Positions 9,645 through 18,186 of a stretch of DNA of 50,485 bases are shown in pieces. This DNA is from Deltaproteobacteria bacterium (lineage in GTDB: Bacteria; Myxococcota_A; Polyangia; JAAYKL01). Both the position numbers and the translations under genes were made by a program. Position 1 is the stretch's first letter; each line of letters opens with the position of its first letter. Under the pieces are notes generated by a model, which was given only the letters and a program-made list of their open reading frames with translations, made no database searches and was not told the DNA's origin. The DNA is taken from contig JAUVDV010000037.1 in assembly GCA_030595125.1 (NCBI GenBank), forward strand, positions 1 to 50,485, in the 5' to 3' direction.

Positions 9645-10925
9645 ATGAGCAACACGGTAGTCGTTTACATATACACCGATCCCGCTTTCAAGGGCGATCT
9701 GGCCTCTACCATCAAGGTATTGAAGCATCGCGGTTTTCGTGTGGTCAAGGGCGACAATCCGGACGAACTGCTATTCCTCCTGCAGGTGGGACGGCCCGCT
9801 GCGGTGATCTACACTCTCGCCAACCGCGAATCCAGATCCTCGGCAAGCTACCAGATGGTTTCGAGACGCGCTTTCGACCTGCTGGTACCCATCGTGCTCG
9901 TGGGGCCGGATGATCCACGGGACGGAGTCCTGTGTGTCTATCCGGATGGTCGAAAGACCGTGGAAAAACACGTTCCGTACCATTCCATAGTCGAGTTCAT
10001 TTCGGAGATGGACGAGAACCCTCCGTCAACCATGTCCCGACCGCCGGATGCCGTGAAAAAATTGACCGTCGGGAGGGGGAAGACATTTCTGAACTGGAGG
10101 GGGGGAGCACCAACAGTACCCCCCGGGCCGGTAGCTCCCGAAGCCGACTCCGCGCCTCCGGTCACTCCCGAAATGCCACCAAGTGACTTCGACGAGACGC
10201 GCCCGGTTCCCCAGGAGGAGATGGTCACAAAACCCGCTCCGAAGGTCGAGACTCCAACCGGGGGCACCGGCGGCAAGCTCAAGATCGTGGCGATCGCCAT
10301 GGGGGCCGTCACAATGGTGGCCATTGGCGTGGTCGTGTTTCTTACCATGCGGCCGGCGGCGCCTGCTCCGGAGGCGTTCCCTCGCATCTCCGGTCCTATC
10401 GTCGGGTCTCCCATTGCGGAGGGACCTCCAGGCGATCTGGCGCCTGTAAAGGCCGTCACGCCGGTCACCCCTCCCGTATCTCCAGTACCTCCCGTTCCGC
10501 CACAGCACGCCGTGGAGGAGCATCAGGTCCCCAAACAAAGGCCCAAAAACCGTCCCCCCATCGCGCCGCCGGCGGTCGCGGTTGATTCCGGGGACCAGCT
10601 GCGATTTCCGGGGCATTTCAGGGACGGCACGGCAACCTTCTGGTTCGACGGATACGAAGTGGAGCAATCGTTCCTGGGTATCGTCAAGGCACGGAGCGCC
10701 ACGGGAAGTATAACTATTATCGGGCGCGCAACCATTGAGGAGATCGCCGACGGGAAGACCTCGCTCGGGCTGAGCCGCGCGTGGGCGGTTGAGAAGTACC
10801 TCATCCGCATGGGCGTGAGTCCTGACGCGATCCAGACCAATCGCGCCGATCCGGTCAATGCCCGCTCCGATGTCGACGAGCGCGGATGGGCGCGCAACCG
10901 CTGGGTAGAGATCTCGTTCGACTGA
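9645..10925 (+). CDS. Receiver-like/OmpA-like hybrid envelope protein
   Basis: 426 residues. Residues 1-125 have an alternating beta-alpha pattern (VVVYIYTD, FRVVKGDNPDELLFLL, RPAAVIYTL, FDLLVPIVLVG) resembling a response-regulator receiver or pilus-type CheY fold, though the phospho-acceptor Asp is not evident. A Pro-rich linker leads to one transmembrane helix at about 208-230 (KIVAIAMGAVTMVAIGVVVF). A second Pro-rich stretch leads to a C-terminal OmpA/MotB-like peptidoglycan-binding domain: ITIIGRATIEEIADG, LGLSRAWAVEKYLIRMGV, then RNRWVEISFD. The layout implies a cytosolic sensor-like head tethered to the cell wall. The exact role is unknown. Confidence 0.75.
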   Translation: MSNTVVVYIYTDPAFKGDLASTIKVLKHRGFRVVKGDNPDELLFLLQVGRPAAVIYTLANRESRSSASYQMVSRRAFDLLVPIVLVGPDDPRDGVLCVYPDGRKTVEKHVPYHSIVEFISEMDENPPSTMSRPPDAVKKLTVGRGKTFLNWRGGAPTVPPGPVAPEADSAPPVTPEMPPSDFDETRPVPQEEMVTKPAPKVETPTGGTGGKLKIVAIAMGAVTMVAIGVVVFLTMRPAAPAPEAFPRISGPIVGSPIAEGPPGDLAPVKAVTPVTPPVSPVPPVPPQHAVEEHQVPKQRPKNRPPIAPPAVAVDSGDQLRFPGHFRDGTATFWFDGYEVEQSFLGIVKARSATGSITIIGRATIEEIADGKTSLGLSRAWAVEKYLIRMGVSPDAIQTNRADPVNARSDVDERGWARNRWVEISFD

Positions 10926-10995
10926 TTAAATCACAACGCGACTTTTTGCGATCTCTGCTAGAATATTCCCACGTACAAAACGAAAGTGTTGAGCG

Positions 10996-12354
10996 ATGAG
11001 GTACGCAGTTCTTATTGTGCTGGCGGTAGCGATTTCAGCAGGCTGCTGGTCCATGCAAGAGATCATCATTGGGAACGACACCGGTGGCGACACTGACTCC
11101 GACTCCGATTCCGACGGGGACGTTGATACCGACGCTGACGGCGATTCGGACTCCGACTCCGATTCCGACTCCGATTCCGATACGGATACGGATTCGAGCG
11201 AGTGCAATCTGGGGACGTACAGCGGCAGTTTCGAAATCAACACACAGTCGGACGTGGCAACCCTCGCGGGATACACCTCGATCTCGGTAGATCTTACAAT
11301 CTACTGCCCCTCGTGCACCGACCTGAACGAGTTGTTTTGCCTCACCTCGGTGGGAGGGGACTTGTCTGTCTTGGGCAACGATTCTCTCACCAACCTGGAC
11401 GGGCTGAGCGCCCTCACCTCTGTGAATGGGTATTTGCGGATCACCAGCAACGCCCTAACCAATCTGGACGGCCTCGGCTCCCTCACATCGATCGGTGGCT
11501 CCCTGGACATTGAGAGCAACGACGCCCTCACCAACCTGGACGGCCTGAGCGGGATCACCTCGATAACCGAACACTTTGGCATCAACGACAATGACGCCCT
11601 CACCAATCTGGATAGCCTGAGCGCCCTCACCTCGGTGGGTGATTACTTGTCCATCTCCGGGCACGACGCCATCACCGACCTGGATGGGCTCAGCAACATC
11701 ACCTCGGTGGGCGCCCTTTGGATCTTCGCCAACACCGCCCTCACAGACATGAACGGGCTGAGCGGGATCACCTCGACGAGCGGGAACCTGGTAATCTCCG
11801 GCAACACCGCCCTCACCAATCTGGACGGGCTGAACGGAATCACCTCGGTGGGGGAAAATCTACGGATCGCCGGCGCCGCCCTCACCAACCTGAACGGTCT
11901 TGGAGCCCTCACCACAGTGAGTGGGGACATGAGAATCCTCGACAACTACGCCCTCACCAACCTGGTCGGCCTGAACTCCCTCACCTCGGTGGGTTCGATA
12001 GTGGAGATTTTCCAGAACACCGCCCTCACCAACCTGGTCGGCCTTGGCGCCCTCACTTCGGTGGGTTGGAATGTGGCAGTCTTCGACAATCCCGCCCTTA
12101 CTAACCTGAACGGACTCGGCGCCCTCACCTCGGTGAATTTACTGAAAATCTGCAGGAACGACGCCATGACAAACCTGGTCGGCCTGAACTCCCTCACTAC
12201 GGTGAATTGGAAATTGGAGATCTACGACAATATCATTCTTCCCGATTGCGAAGTATGCGATCTTATGGACCAGATCACCAGCGGACCCACTACGATAGAT
12301 GTCCACGACAACCTCGACGACCCCTGCACCCCGGTGCCGGGTGGTTGTCCGTAA
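10996..12354 (+). CDS. Asp-repeat lipoprotein with 12 leucine-rich repeats
   Basis: 452 residues. A lipoprotein signal (MRYAVLIVLAVAISAG, then Cys17) is followed by an Asp-Ser/Thr linker (about 35-70). The rest is an LRR-like solenoid of about 12 units of 24 residues. Each has the core ALTNLDGLSALTSVGG with small variations, and a hydrophobic beta strand (LVISGN, LRITSN) follows. This pattern matches the receptor L-domain/LRR type found in bacterial surface proteins that bind ligands or other cells. A Cys-containing cap (ILPDCEVCDLM) ends it. The start ATG has only a weak ribosome site (GAGCG), so initiation may be inefficient. It is likely exposed on the outer membrane. Confidence 0.88.
   Translation: MRYAVLIVLAVAISAGCWSMQEIIIGNDTGGDTDSDSDSDGDVDTDADGDSDSDSDSDSDSDTDTDSSECNLGTYSGSFEINTQSDVATLAGYTSISVDLTIYCPSCTDLNELFCLTSVGGDLSVLGNDSLTNLDGLSALTSVNGYLRITSNALTNLDGLGSLTSIGGSLDIESNDALTNLDGLSGITSITEHFGINDNDALTNLDSLSALTSVGDYLSISGHDAITDLDGLSNITSVGALWIFANTALTDMNGLSGITSTSGNLVISGNTALTNLDGLNGITSVGENLRIAGAALTNLNGLGALTTVSGDMRILDNYALTNLVGLNSLTSVGSIVEIFQNTALTNLVGLGALTSVGWNVAVFDNPALTNLNGLGALTSVNLLKICRNDAMTNLVGLNSLTTVNWKLEIYDNIILPDCEVCDLMDQITSGPTTIDVHDNLDDPCTPVPGGCP
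11089..11195 (+). repeat. Hexanucleotide tract encoding an Asp-Ser/Thr linker
   Basis: Tandem GAYTCN and GAYACN units behind the lipobox of the LRR lipoprotein. It is the same design as the other lipoprotein linkers in this window but richer in Ser. Confidence 0.9.
11380..12230 (+). repeat. 72-base tandem repeats encoding the LRR solenoid
   Basis: About twelve units of roughly 72 bases share the core CCCTCACCAACCTGGACGG. They are coding repeats with in-frame variation, so recombination between units could change repeat number. Confidence 0.85.
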
Positions 12355-12425
12355 AGCGTTTCATATTCTTTCCGGCGCCTTCAAAGGGCACAAAATCAGA
12401 GGTTTTTCTTTTCAAGCGAAGAAGA

Positions 12426-12620
12426 TCATTTTCCCCTGACACGCTCAAACCTCGCCAATGCAACTGCGGTGTTCCGAGACCATGCGATCCGTTCCAGGAG
12501 TCGCATCTCGAGCAGCATCGCCACAAGAGACATATCCACATCCTTCGCTGCCAGCATCAATTCCGGATGCTCCCGACCTACCTTGTCGAGTACCTGCCTG
12601 GCTGTTTGGGGAGATCTCAT
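12426..12620 (-). CDS. Possible small helical protein
   Basis: Reads MRSPQTARQVLDKVG followed by amphipathic helices (LMLAAKDVDMSLVAMLLEMR, LERIAWSRNTAVALARF), 64 residues. The composition looks like a real soluble helical protein. No strong ribosome site precedes the ATG at 12620, and no family is recognised. It lies about 50 bases downstream of the Cys-rich lipoprotein gene on the same strand and could be the last gene of that unit. An overlapping alternative frame (12445-12639) looks less protein-like. Confidence 0.35.
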   Translation of the reverse strand: MRSPQTARQVLDKVGREHPELMLAAKDVDMSLVAMLLEMRLLERIAWSRNTAVALARFERVRGK

Positions 12621-12669
12621 GGAAAGATCGTAGATGCATGCCGAACGCGCGTCAACAGATGGGAAGATC

Positions 12670-13059
12670 TCAGTCCATCATGGGCATCGGCAAAATTATA
12701 TGTGGCTCAGTGCCGGGCGTCTGCATGCAGGAGGACGCTCGACCAGGCGGAATGTCCCTGGCGGTCGCTCCGCCGGGATAGCACGCGCAACCTTTGGGCG
12801 CAGCACACATCGCACCGATAGGAACGCATCGATCGCCGCAGGGAAACGAGCACCCATCACAAACATCGCAGCATGGCTCCAGGAGCTTCTTCTTGTTGGA
12901 GGGCGATTGGGACCGGGCCAGGGAGATGATCTGGAGAGAAGCGGCAGTTCCGGCCAACGCCGCCGCGTACTTCTCCTTCGAATCACCCTTGCATGAGGTA
13001 AAGAGCACCGTCGAGGCGGTCATGGCCAGGATGATGGTTGCAGTGACTTTGATGCTCAT
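12670..13059 (-). CDS. Cys-rich lipoprotein, unknown function
   Basis: 129 residues. The signal peptide MSIKVTATIILAMTASTVLF ends at the lipobox LFTSC (Cys23). The mature part has an Ala-rich helix (KYAAALAGTAASLQIISLA) and then a compact Cys cluster (CCDVCDGCSFPCGDRC, MCAAPKGCACYPGG) suggestive of a disulfide-stabilised knot. GGGTGGG about 10 bases before the ATG can serve as the ribosome site. The gene is 15 bases downstream of another Cys-rich lipoprotein on the same strand, so the two are probably co-transcribed and exported together. Confidence 0.75.
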   Translation of the reverse strand: MSIKVTATIILAMTASTVLFTSCKGDSKEKYAAALAGTAASLQIISLARSQSPSNKKKLLEPCCDVCDGCSFPCGDRCVPIGAMCAAPKGCACYPGGATARDIPPGRASSCMQTPGTEPHIILPMPMMD

Positions 13060-13074
13060 GGAACGTGACCCACC

Positions 13075-13551
13075 CTACTCTTCCTGACACTCACCGATGC
13101 AGATCCCTTCACAGACTCCGTCTATCGTCAATTCAACTTCGCAGATCAATTCACCAGAACAACCACCAATACAGGTACCCCAACAATTGCCCAGACAACT
13201 CCCGCAGCATGTTTCCGGATCGTAGTCTTTGTCGCCATCACAGAAACCACAGCACTCTCCAGTGCAAGACCCATGACAAAAGGGGATACTATCGCAATCC
13301 GCTTCGGCCACAACCAAAACAAGACAGTCACCATCGCATACCCCCGCACAATCGATCCCGTTGTCTGGATCGGAATACTCCGGCTCCATCTCGTCGCACG
13401 TATCGGTGTCTGCATCCGAATCCGTATCGGTGTCCGTATCGGTGTCGGCATCCGAGTCCGAATCGGAGTCGCCGTTCCGTGAGTCATCACTGTCGCAGGC
13501 GCTGCCTGTCAAGAGCGCGACCGCCACCAAAAAGAGCAAGATCGGTTTCAT
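13075..13551 (-). CDS. Asp-repeat, Cys-rich lipoprotein
   Basis: 158 residues starting at the ATG at 13551, chosen over 13575 because GGAGG precedes it by 4 bases. The signal MKPILLFLVAVALLTGSAC is followed by an Asp-Ser/Ala/Thr linker (about 27-52). The C-terminal two-thirds hold about 20 cysteines in repeated CxGxC and CxxxC spacing (CAGVCDGDC, CHGSCTGECCGFC, CCGSCLGNCWGTCIGGC, CEGICIGEC). This looks like a small repeated disulfide motif of a surface domain; metal binding is possible. No named family is recognised. It is divergent from the 13705 gene. Confidence 0.8.
   Translation of the reverse strand: MKPILLFLVAVALLTGSACDSDDSRNGDSDSDSDADTDTDTDTDSDADTDTCDEMEPEYSDPDNGIDCAGVCDGDCLVLVVAEADCDSIPFCHGSCTGECCGFCDGDKDYDPETCCGSCLGNCWGTCIGGCSGELICEVELTIDGVCEGICIGECQEE
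13400..13474 (-). repeat. Hexanucleotide tract encoding an Asp-rich linker
   Basis: Short tandem hexamer tract (minus strand GAYACN, GAYTCN, GAYGCN) behind the lipobox of the Cys-rich lipoprotein. Confidence 0.85.
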
Positions 13552-13704
13552 GTTGCCTCCCGTCCGTGGAGACAATCATACCATGTGACGCGAAGTGCAC
13601 GCCGAATATCCCCAACTCACATTTGAACTCATTTGGGGCACATTCCAAAATCCACCCAAACGGTGTTGCAGTTCCGCGATATCAATACTAATAGTCGGCT
13701 TCTT

Positions 13705-13917
13705 ATGACAAACAACATACAGATTAATCTGGAAGGCTGGAAGAACCGAGGCACGTTCGACGAACCACGATTATCCGATGTAGTGGAAATGTATGAGGAG
13801 ATGGATTTCGAGGTAATGCTGGTTGACTTCGATCCGGACGCACACATCGGATGTGTGGAGTGCATGAAAATAGAGCCTCACAGATACAAGATTGTCTACA
13901 CCAGAAAACTAGGATAA
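13705..13917 (+). CDS. Small conserved-looking protein ahead of the BcrB-like operon
   Basis: About 70 residues if started at the ATG at 13705 (MTNNIQINLEGWKNRG); the frame is open back to 13633. It is acidic in the middle (VVEMYEEMDFEVMLVDFDPD) and carries CVEC near the end, which could bind a metal or Fe-S cluster with a partner. The tail HRYKIVYTRKL is basic. No recognised family. It lies 41 bases upstream of the CoA-ester reductase/dehydratase-like gene on the same strand, so it is likely the first gene of that operon. The ribosome site is weak and the start uncertain. Confidence 0.6.
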   Translation: MTNNIQINLEGWKNRGTFDEPRLSDVVEMYEEMDFEVMLVDFDPDAHIGCVECMKIEPHRYKIVYTRKLG

Positions 13918-13958
13918 CACCGCGAACAAGAACATCTGGGCAGGAAAGGAAAAAAACA

Positions 13959-15206
13959 ATGGCAGACGAGAAAAAGAAACCGACATTTCGAAAAATAGAA
14001 GCAACCGGCCCCTGCAAGAAGATCATGGCTGATCATTTCTATGAACTCGACGAGGCGGCCAAATCCGGATCCCGGAAGATCGCATGGTGCACCAGCGTCG
14101 GACCGGCCGAGCTATTACGCGCCATGGGATTTCTCGTCTACTTTCCCGAGAACCACGGAGCGATCCTCGGCGCGACACGAGTGGCCCTGGACACCATCCC
14201 CATCGCCAACGCCGCAGGCTATTCTCCTGAAATCTGTTCCTACCTCACAAGCGACGTGGGCGCGTACATGAAGGGCGAAACACCCCTCTCCCTGGCATAC
14301 AAGGGCATCACCGAAGTACCGAAACCCGACGTGCTCGTTTACAACACCAATCAATGCAGGGACGTGAAGGACTGGTTCATGTGGTACAGCCGCGAGCTCG
14401 ATGTTCCGTGCATCGGAATCGAGAGCTTCTGCAACATTGAAGTCTCCAGAGAGCCGCACATCGCCGCTGTCAGTCAACAGCTCAAGGATCTTGTCCCCGC
14501 GCTCGAGAAGATCTCGGGAGAAAAGTTCGACCTGGATCGCTTCAAGGAAGTGGTGGGTCTCTCCCGCAGGTGCAGCGACCTGTGGGAAGAAACTCTCCAG
14601 ATGGGCGCCGCCGTTCCGAGCCCTCTGACCTTCTTCGACAGCACTATTCTCATGGGGCCCGCGGTCGTCGCACGCGGCACGCAGGAGGCCAACGACTTCT
14701 ACGAACTTCTCATCCCCGAACTCAAGCAGCGCGTCAAGGACGGCGTCGCGGCGGTGGATGGCGAGAAACACCGGATATACTGGGACGGCATGCCCATCTG
14801 GGGCAAGCTGCGCGACCTCTCCACCACGTTCCTCAGCCTCCAGACCTGCGTGGTGGCATCGACCTACTGCAACTCCTGGGTCTTCAGCGATCTCGATGCC
14901 GATAATCCTTTCGACTCAATGGCAAAGGCATACACCGACCTCTTCATCGTCCGTTCCGACTCCGCCAAGGAGGAGTACATTTCCAAGATGGCGCGCGACT
15001 TCAAGGTGGACGGGTTCCTCTTTCACGATGCCAAGACGTGCCCCAGCAACTCCAACAACCGTTACGGCATGCCCGAGCGGCTGGCCGCCAAGTTCGGGGT
15101 TCCGAGCGTCACCATCGCCGGCGACCTCAACGACCTGCGCCTGTACAGCGAAGAACAATCGATCACGCAGATAGAGGCGTTCATCGAGCAGATCGCGGAG
15201 AAGTAA
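13959..15206 (+). CDS. 2-hydroxyacyl-CoA dehydratase / benzoyl-CoA reductase BcrB-type subunit
   Basis: 415 residues from the ATG at 13959, preceded by AGGAAAGGA. It has the HgdB/BcrB family layout: WCTSVGPAELLRAMGFLVYF with the conserved early Cys, PENHGAILGATR, YNTNQCRDVKDWFMWY, a LDVPCIGIES segment, and late FHDAKTCPSNSNNRYGMPE, whose Cys is placed like a cluster ligand. Family members bind Fe-S (or double-cubane) clusters and use electrons from an ATP-driven activator for radical dehydration or ring reduction of CoA esters. Classical enzymes have two different large subunits (HgdA/B, BcrB/C); only one is present here, with one activator directly downstream. It may be homomeric, like double-cubane cluster proteins, or have a partner encoded elsewhere. 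The substrate is not determinable from sequence. Confidence 0.8.
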   Translation: MADEKKKPTFRKIEATGPCKKIMADHFYELDEAAKSGSRKIAWCTSVGPAELLRAMGFLVYFPENHGAILGATRVALDTIPIANAAGYSPEICSYLTSDVGAYMKGETPLSLAYKGITEVPKPDVLVYNTNQCRDVKDWFMWYSRELDVPCIGIESFCNIEVSREPHIAAVSQQLKDLVPALEKISGEKFDLDRFKEVVGLSRRCSDLWEETLQMGAAVPSPLTFFDSTILMGPAVVARGTQEANDFYELLIPELKQRVKDGVAAVDGEKHRIYWDGMPIWGKLRDLSTTFLSLQTCVVASTYCNSWVFSDLDADNPFDSMAKAYTDLFIVRSDSAKEEYISKMARDFKVDGFLFHDAKTCPSNSNNRYGMPERLAAKFGVPSVTIAGDLNDLRLYSEEQSITQIEAFIEQIAEK

Positions 15207-15209
15207 AAG

Positions 15210-15992
15210 TTGGCTGACAAATTCTACGCGGGAGTCGACGTGGGCTCGTCTGCCACCAAAGTGGTAATCGTCGACGGGAGCGGCACGGTGGCAAGCATGG
15301 CACTCGAGCTGAGCGGCATGGATTTCGTCGCAGCGAGCAAGACGGCTCTCGAAAAAGCCGCCAAAGACGCCGGCACCTCCATTGACAATATCGCTCACAT
15401 CACCTCCTCGGGTTACGGGCGCAAGAACGTGGAATTCGCAAACGACACCAAGACGGAGATAGCTTGCCACGCCAGGGGCGCCTACCAGTACTTCCGTGAG
15501 GCCATGACCATCGTGGACATCGGAGGGCAGGACAACAAGATCATCAAGCTCGGTCCGGACGGGAATCGCCTCGACTTCAAGATGAACCGCAAGTGCGCAG
15601 CCGGCACCGGCGCCTTTCTCGAGGAGATAGCACTGCGCATGAATGTGGACATGAGCAAGATGGACGCCCTCGCGAGGAAGAGCGAGGAGGTCGTGACGAT
15701 CAGCTCGTTTTGTACAGTGTTTGCCGCCACCGAAATCCTCTCGCTCGTTCGGCAGGGAGCCCAGACCCGAGACATAGCAAAAGGCGCATTTCGTTCGGTG
15801 GTCAAGCGCGTCATTGAAATGGACTCCCTGGCCGGTACAATCGTGGCCACCGGAGGTGTCGTCTCCCACAATCCGATCGTACTGGAGCTGATGGCCGAGA
15901 CCATCGGCCACGAGGTGTTGACACCGCCGGAACCTCAATTCTCAGGCGCCCTTGGAGCGGCGCTCTATGCCGTCGACGAAGGTCGACAATAG
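15210..15992 (+). CDS. ATP-dependent activator, BadF/BadG/BcrA/BcrD (HgdC) family
   Basis: 260 residues starting at TTG at 15210, three bases after the previous stop. ASKHA ATPase motifs are visible: GVDVGSSATKVVIVDG, VDIGGQDNKIIKL and IVATGGVVSHNPIV. The two cluster cysteines of the family lie in RKCAAGTGAFLEEIA and SSFCTVFAATEIL. In the dimer these cysteines hold one [4Fe-4S] cluster, and ATP hydrolysis fires low-potential electrons into the partner dehydratase/reductase. The length matches HgdC-type homodimers rather than the larger BadF/BcrA forms. A single activator gene suggests a homodimeric activator for the upstream protein. Confidence 0.92.
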   Translation: MADKFYAGVDVGSSATKVVIVDGSGTVASMALELSGMDFVAASKTALEKAAKDAGTSIDNIAHITSSGYGRKNVEFANDTKTEIACHARGAYQYFREAMTIVDIGGQDNKIIKLGPDGNRLDFKMNRKCAAGTGAFLEEIALRMNVDMSKMDALARKSEEVVTISSFCTVFAATEILSLVRQGAQTRDIAKGAFRSVVKRVIEMDSLAGTIVATGGVVSHNPIVLELMAETIGHEVLTPPEPQFSGALGAALYAVDEGRQ

Positions 15993-16001
15993 GAGTAGGC
16001 A

Positions 16002-18086
16002 ATGTTGGATTCACTGTTTCGTCCAAAATCGGTAGCCGTCATCGGGGCGAGCAACCGCAGGCTGACAATCGGTTATCGCATCATCCAGAATCTGCTGGAT
16101 TCTGGCTACAATGGGCCGGTCTACCCGGTCCATCCCAAAGCAGCCTTCATCAAGAGCATCCCCGCCTACCCCACGATCCTCGACGTGCCGGGGGACGTCG
16201 AACTGGTGCACGTGGTGGTCAAGCCCTCCCTCGTCCCACTTGTGCTTCGGGACTGCGGAAAGAAGGGCGTCAAGGTGGCCATCATCAATACAGCCGGGTT
16301 CAAGGAGGTCGGGGGCGACGGAATCAAGGCTGAAGAAGAGATCGTGAAGATCGCAAAGGAGACGGGGATCCGTCTGTTCGGGCCCAACTGCCAGGGCATC
16401 ATGAACTCCGACCCGGAGGTCAACGCGTATTGCAATTTCACCTTCACCAAGCTGCGACCCGGCCACGTGTCGCTTCTCGCCCAGTCGGGGGGCGTGGGAG
16501 AGGTGATCAACAACAGGCTCTTCGAGCTGGACGCGGGCATCCGGATGTACGCCTCCAACGGCAACGCCTGTGATGTTTCCATCCACGAGATCATCGAATA
16601 CTGGGGCAACGATCCCGGCACCAGGGTTATCATCTGTCATGTCGAGAGCCTGTCCGATCCGGCGGCCTTCCTGAAGGTGGCCAAAGAGGTCTCAAAGAAG
16701 AAGCCGATCCTGGGCATGAAGACCGGCCGTACGATGGCCGGCGCAAAGGCCGTCAGCTCCCACACCGGTGGGCTCGTCAAGCAGGACACCACCACGGAGC
16801 TTATCTTCGAGGAAGCCGGCATTATCTCGTTCAGTGATGAGGAGGATCTCTGCCAGGCGGCATACGCCATCTCCAGGCAGCCCATCCCGAAGGGCAATCG
16901 AATCGGCATCATAACCAACACGGGAGGCCCCGGAATCATATCTGCGGACGAACTGATAGAGGCCGGCTGCGAGCTGCCCGACCTGGAAGAAAAAACCAAA
17001 ACAAAGCTGCGAGAAGCCCTGCACGCGGCAGCGACCATCTCCAACCCGGTGGACGTAGTAGCCACCGCCGGGCCCGAGCATTACAAGGCCGCGGTGGAGG
17101 CGCTCCTCGCCGACGATAACATCGACAGCGTGCTCATAAACTTCATCACCCCGTTCTTTGTGGATTGTGAAGGCGTGGCGCGAGAGATTGCCGCCCTGGC
17201 TCCAAAGGCCGAAAAACCGATCATGGCAATCGTGATGACCGAGAAAGACGGCTGGGCGAAGACAATCTCCACCTTCCGTGACGCGGGCATTCCGGTCTTT
17301 GATTTCCCCGAGACCGGCGCCAAAGCTCTGGCAACCATGTCGAACTACGCCGTGACAATGGCCCGACCGGATGAAGCACCCGCCGTGTTCGCAGATGTCA
17401 AAAAGGATGTGGCCGCCAAGAAGATCCAGGAAACCCTCGACGCCAAACGCGAGTTCGTTCCCCAAAACGCCGCGATCGAAATGCTCGAGGCTTACGGAAT
17501 CGGCGCTCCCAAATCGGCGGAAGTCGGCACTCTCGACGAGGCTCTCAAGGCCGCAGACGGGATCGGATACCCGGTCGTACTCAAGGTGGAGAGCGAGACC
17601 GTAGTGCACAAGTCCGATTCGGGCGGCGTCGCGCTCAACCTGAAGGACAAGGGCGCCCTGGAAGCCACGTTCAAGGAGATGGAGGGCAACTTCAAGGGAG
17701 CTCGCTTCCTGGTGGCGCAGTTTATCGGAGACGACGGGATCGAAGTTCTCCTGGGAGCGAAGAAGGAAGAGGGGCTCGGGCACATGGTTGTCTTCGGTCT
17801 CGGTGGAATCTTCGTCGAAGTGCTTCAGGACGCCGCCTTCGCGCTGGCGCCCCTGTCAAAATCACGGGCAATGGAGATCATGAAGAAGCTCAAGGGTTAT
17901 CCGCTGCTCGAAGGCGTGCGCGGGAAGAACCCGGCAGACCTCGACCTGCTGGCCGACGCACTGTGCCGTCTCTCAAGGCTGGTGACCGACAATCCGCAGA
18001 TCACCGAACTCGACCTCAACCCCGTCTTCGCGTTTGGAAAAGGCGTGGCCCCCATCGCCGTCGACGTGCGGATCAAGGTGAAGTAG
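16002..18086 (+). CDS. ADP-forming acyl-CoA synthetase (fused alpha-beta)
   Basis: 694 residues. An N-terminal CoA-binding domain (LFRPKSVAVIGASN) leads to a succinyl-CoA-synthetase-like alpha domain with the phospho-acceptor His254 in AVSSHTGGL. A C-terminal ATP-grasp beta half starts near 500 (KAADGIGYPVVLKVESE, HKSDSGGVALNL, ending TELDLNPVFAF). The enzyme interconverts acyl-CoA + ADP + Pi with free acid + CoA + ATP. In anaerobes it often works in the ATP-yielding direction on acetyl-CoA or aryl/branched acyl-CoAs. AGGAGT precedes the ATG, and the gene is 9 bases after the activator. That places it as the last gene of the operon and implies that the product of the BcrB-like step, or its substrate, is a CoA ester handled by this enzyme. 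Confidence 0.92.
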   Translation: MLDSLFRPKSVAVIGASNRRLTIGYRIIQNLLDSGYNGPVYPVHPKAAFIKSIPAYPTILDVPGDVELVHVVVKPSLVPLVLRDCGKKGVKVAIINTAGFKEVGGDGIKAEEEIVKIAKETGIRLFGPNCQGIMNSDPEVNAYCNFTFTKLRPGHVSLLAQSGGVGEVINNRLFELDAGIRMYASNGNACDVSIHEIIEYWGNDPGTRVIICHVESLSDPAAFLKVAKEVSKKKPILGMKTGRTMAGAKAVSSHTGGLVKQDTTTELIFEEAGIISFSDEEDLCQAAYAISRQPIPKGNRIGIITNTGGPGIISADELIEAGCELPDLEEKTKTKLREALHAAATISNPVDVVATAGPEHYKAAVEALLADDNIDSVLINFITPFFVDCEGVAREIAALAPKAEKPIMAIVMTEKDGWAKTISTFRDAGIPVFDFPETGAKALATMSNYAVTMARPDEAPAVFADVKKDVAAKKIQETLDAKREFVPQNAAIEMLEAYGIGAPKSAEVGTLDEALKAADGIGYPVVLKVESETVVHKSDSGGVALNLKDKGALEATFKEMEGNFKGARFLVAQFIGDDGIEVLLGAKKEEGLGHMVVFGLGGIFVEVLQDAAFALAPLSKSRAMEIMKKLKGYPLLEGVRGKNPADLDLLADALCRLSRLVTDNPQITELDLNPVFAFGKGVAPIAVDVRIKVK

Positions 18087-18133
18087 TCCGGTTTCAGCTA
18101 CCCCTCGAAATGAGTCTCGAAATAGCCCCCTCT

Positions 18134-18150
18134 AAATGAGTCTGGCACCC
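18134..18150. repeat. AAATGnGTCTGGCACC motif, copy 1
   Basis: A short sequence shared with 39759-39774, except one base. Both copies lie at edges of accessory segments. Related sequences are common intergenic repeats near small transposase genes in many bacteria, but none is encoded here. Confidence 0.45.
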
Positions 18151-18186
18151 TTGACCTGATGGCAACCTCATCGAGCATCTGGTTTA

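Noticed and set aside
11380..12230. Regular 72-base repeats considered as a CRISPR-like array
   Set aside because: The whole array is one coding frame with an LRR pattern; there are no spacers or cas genes.
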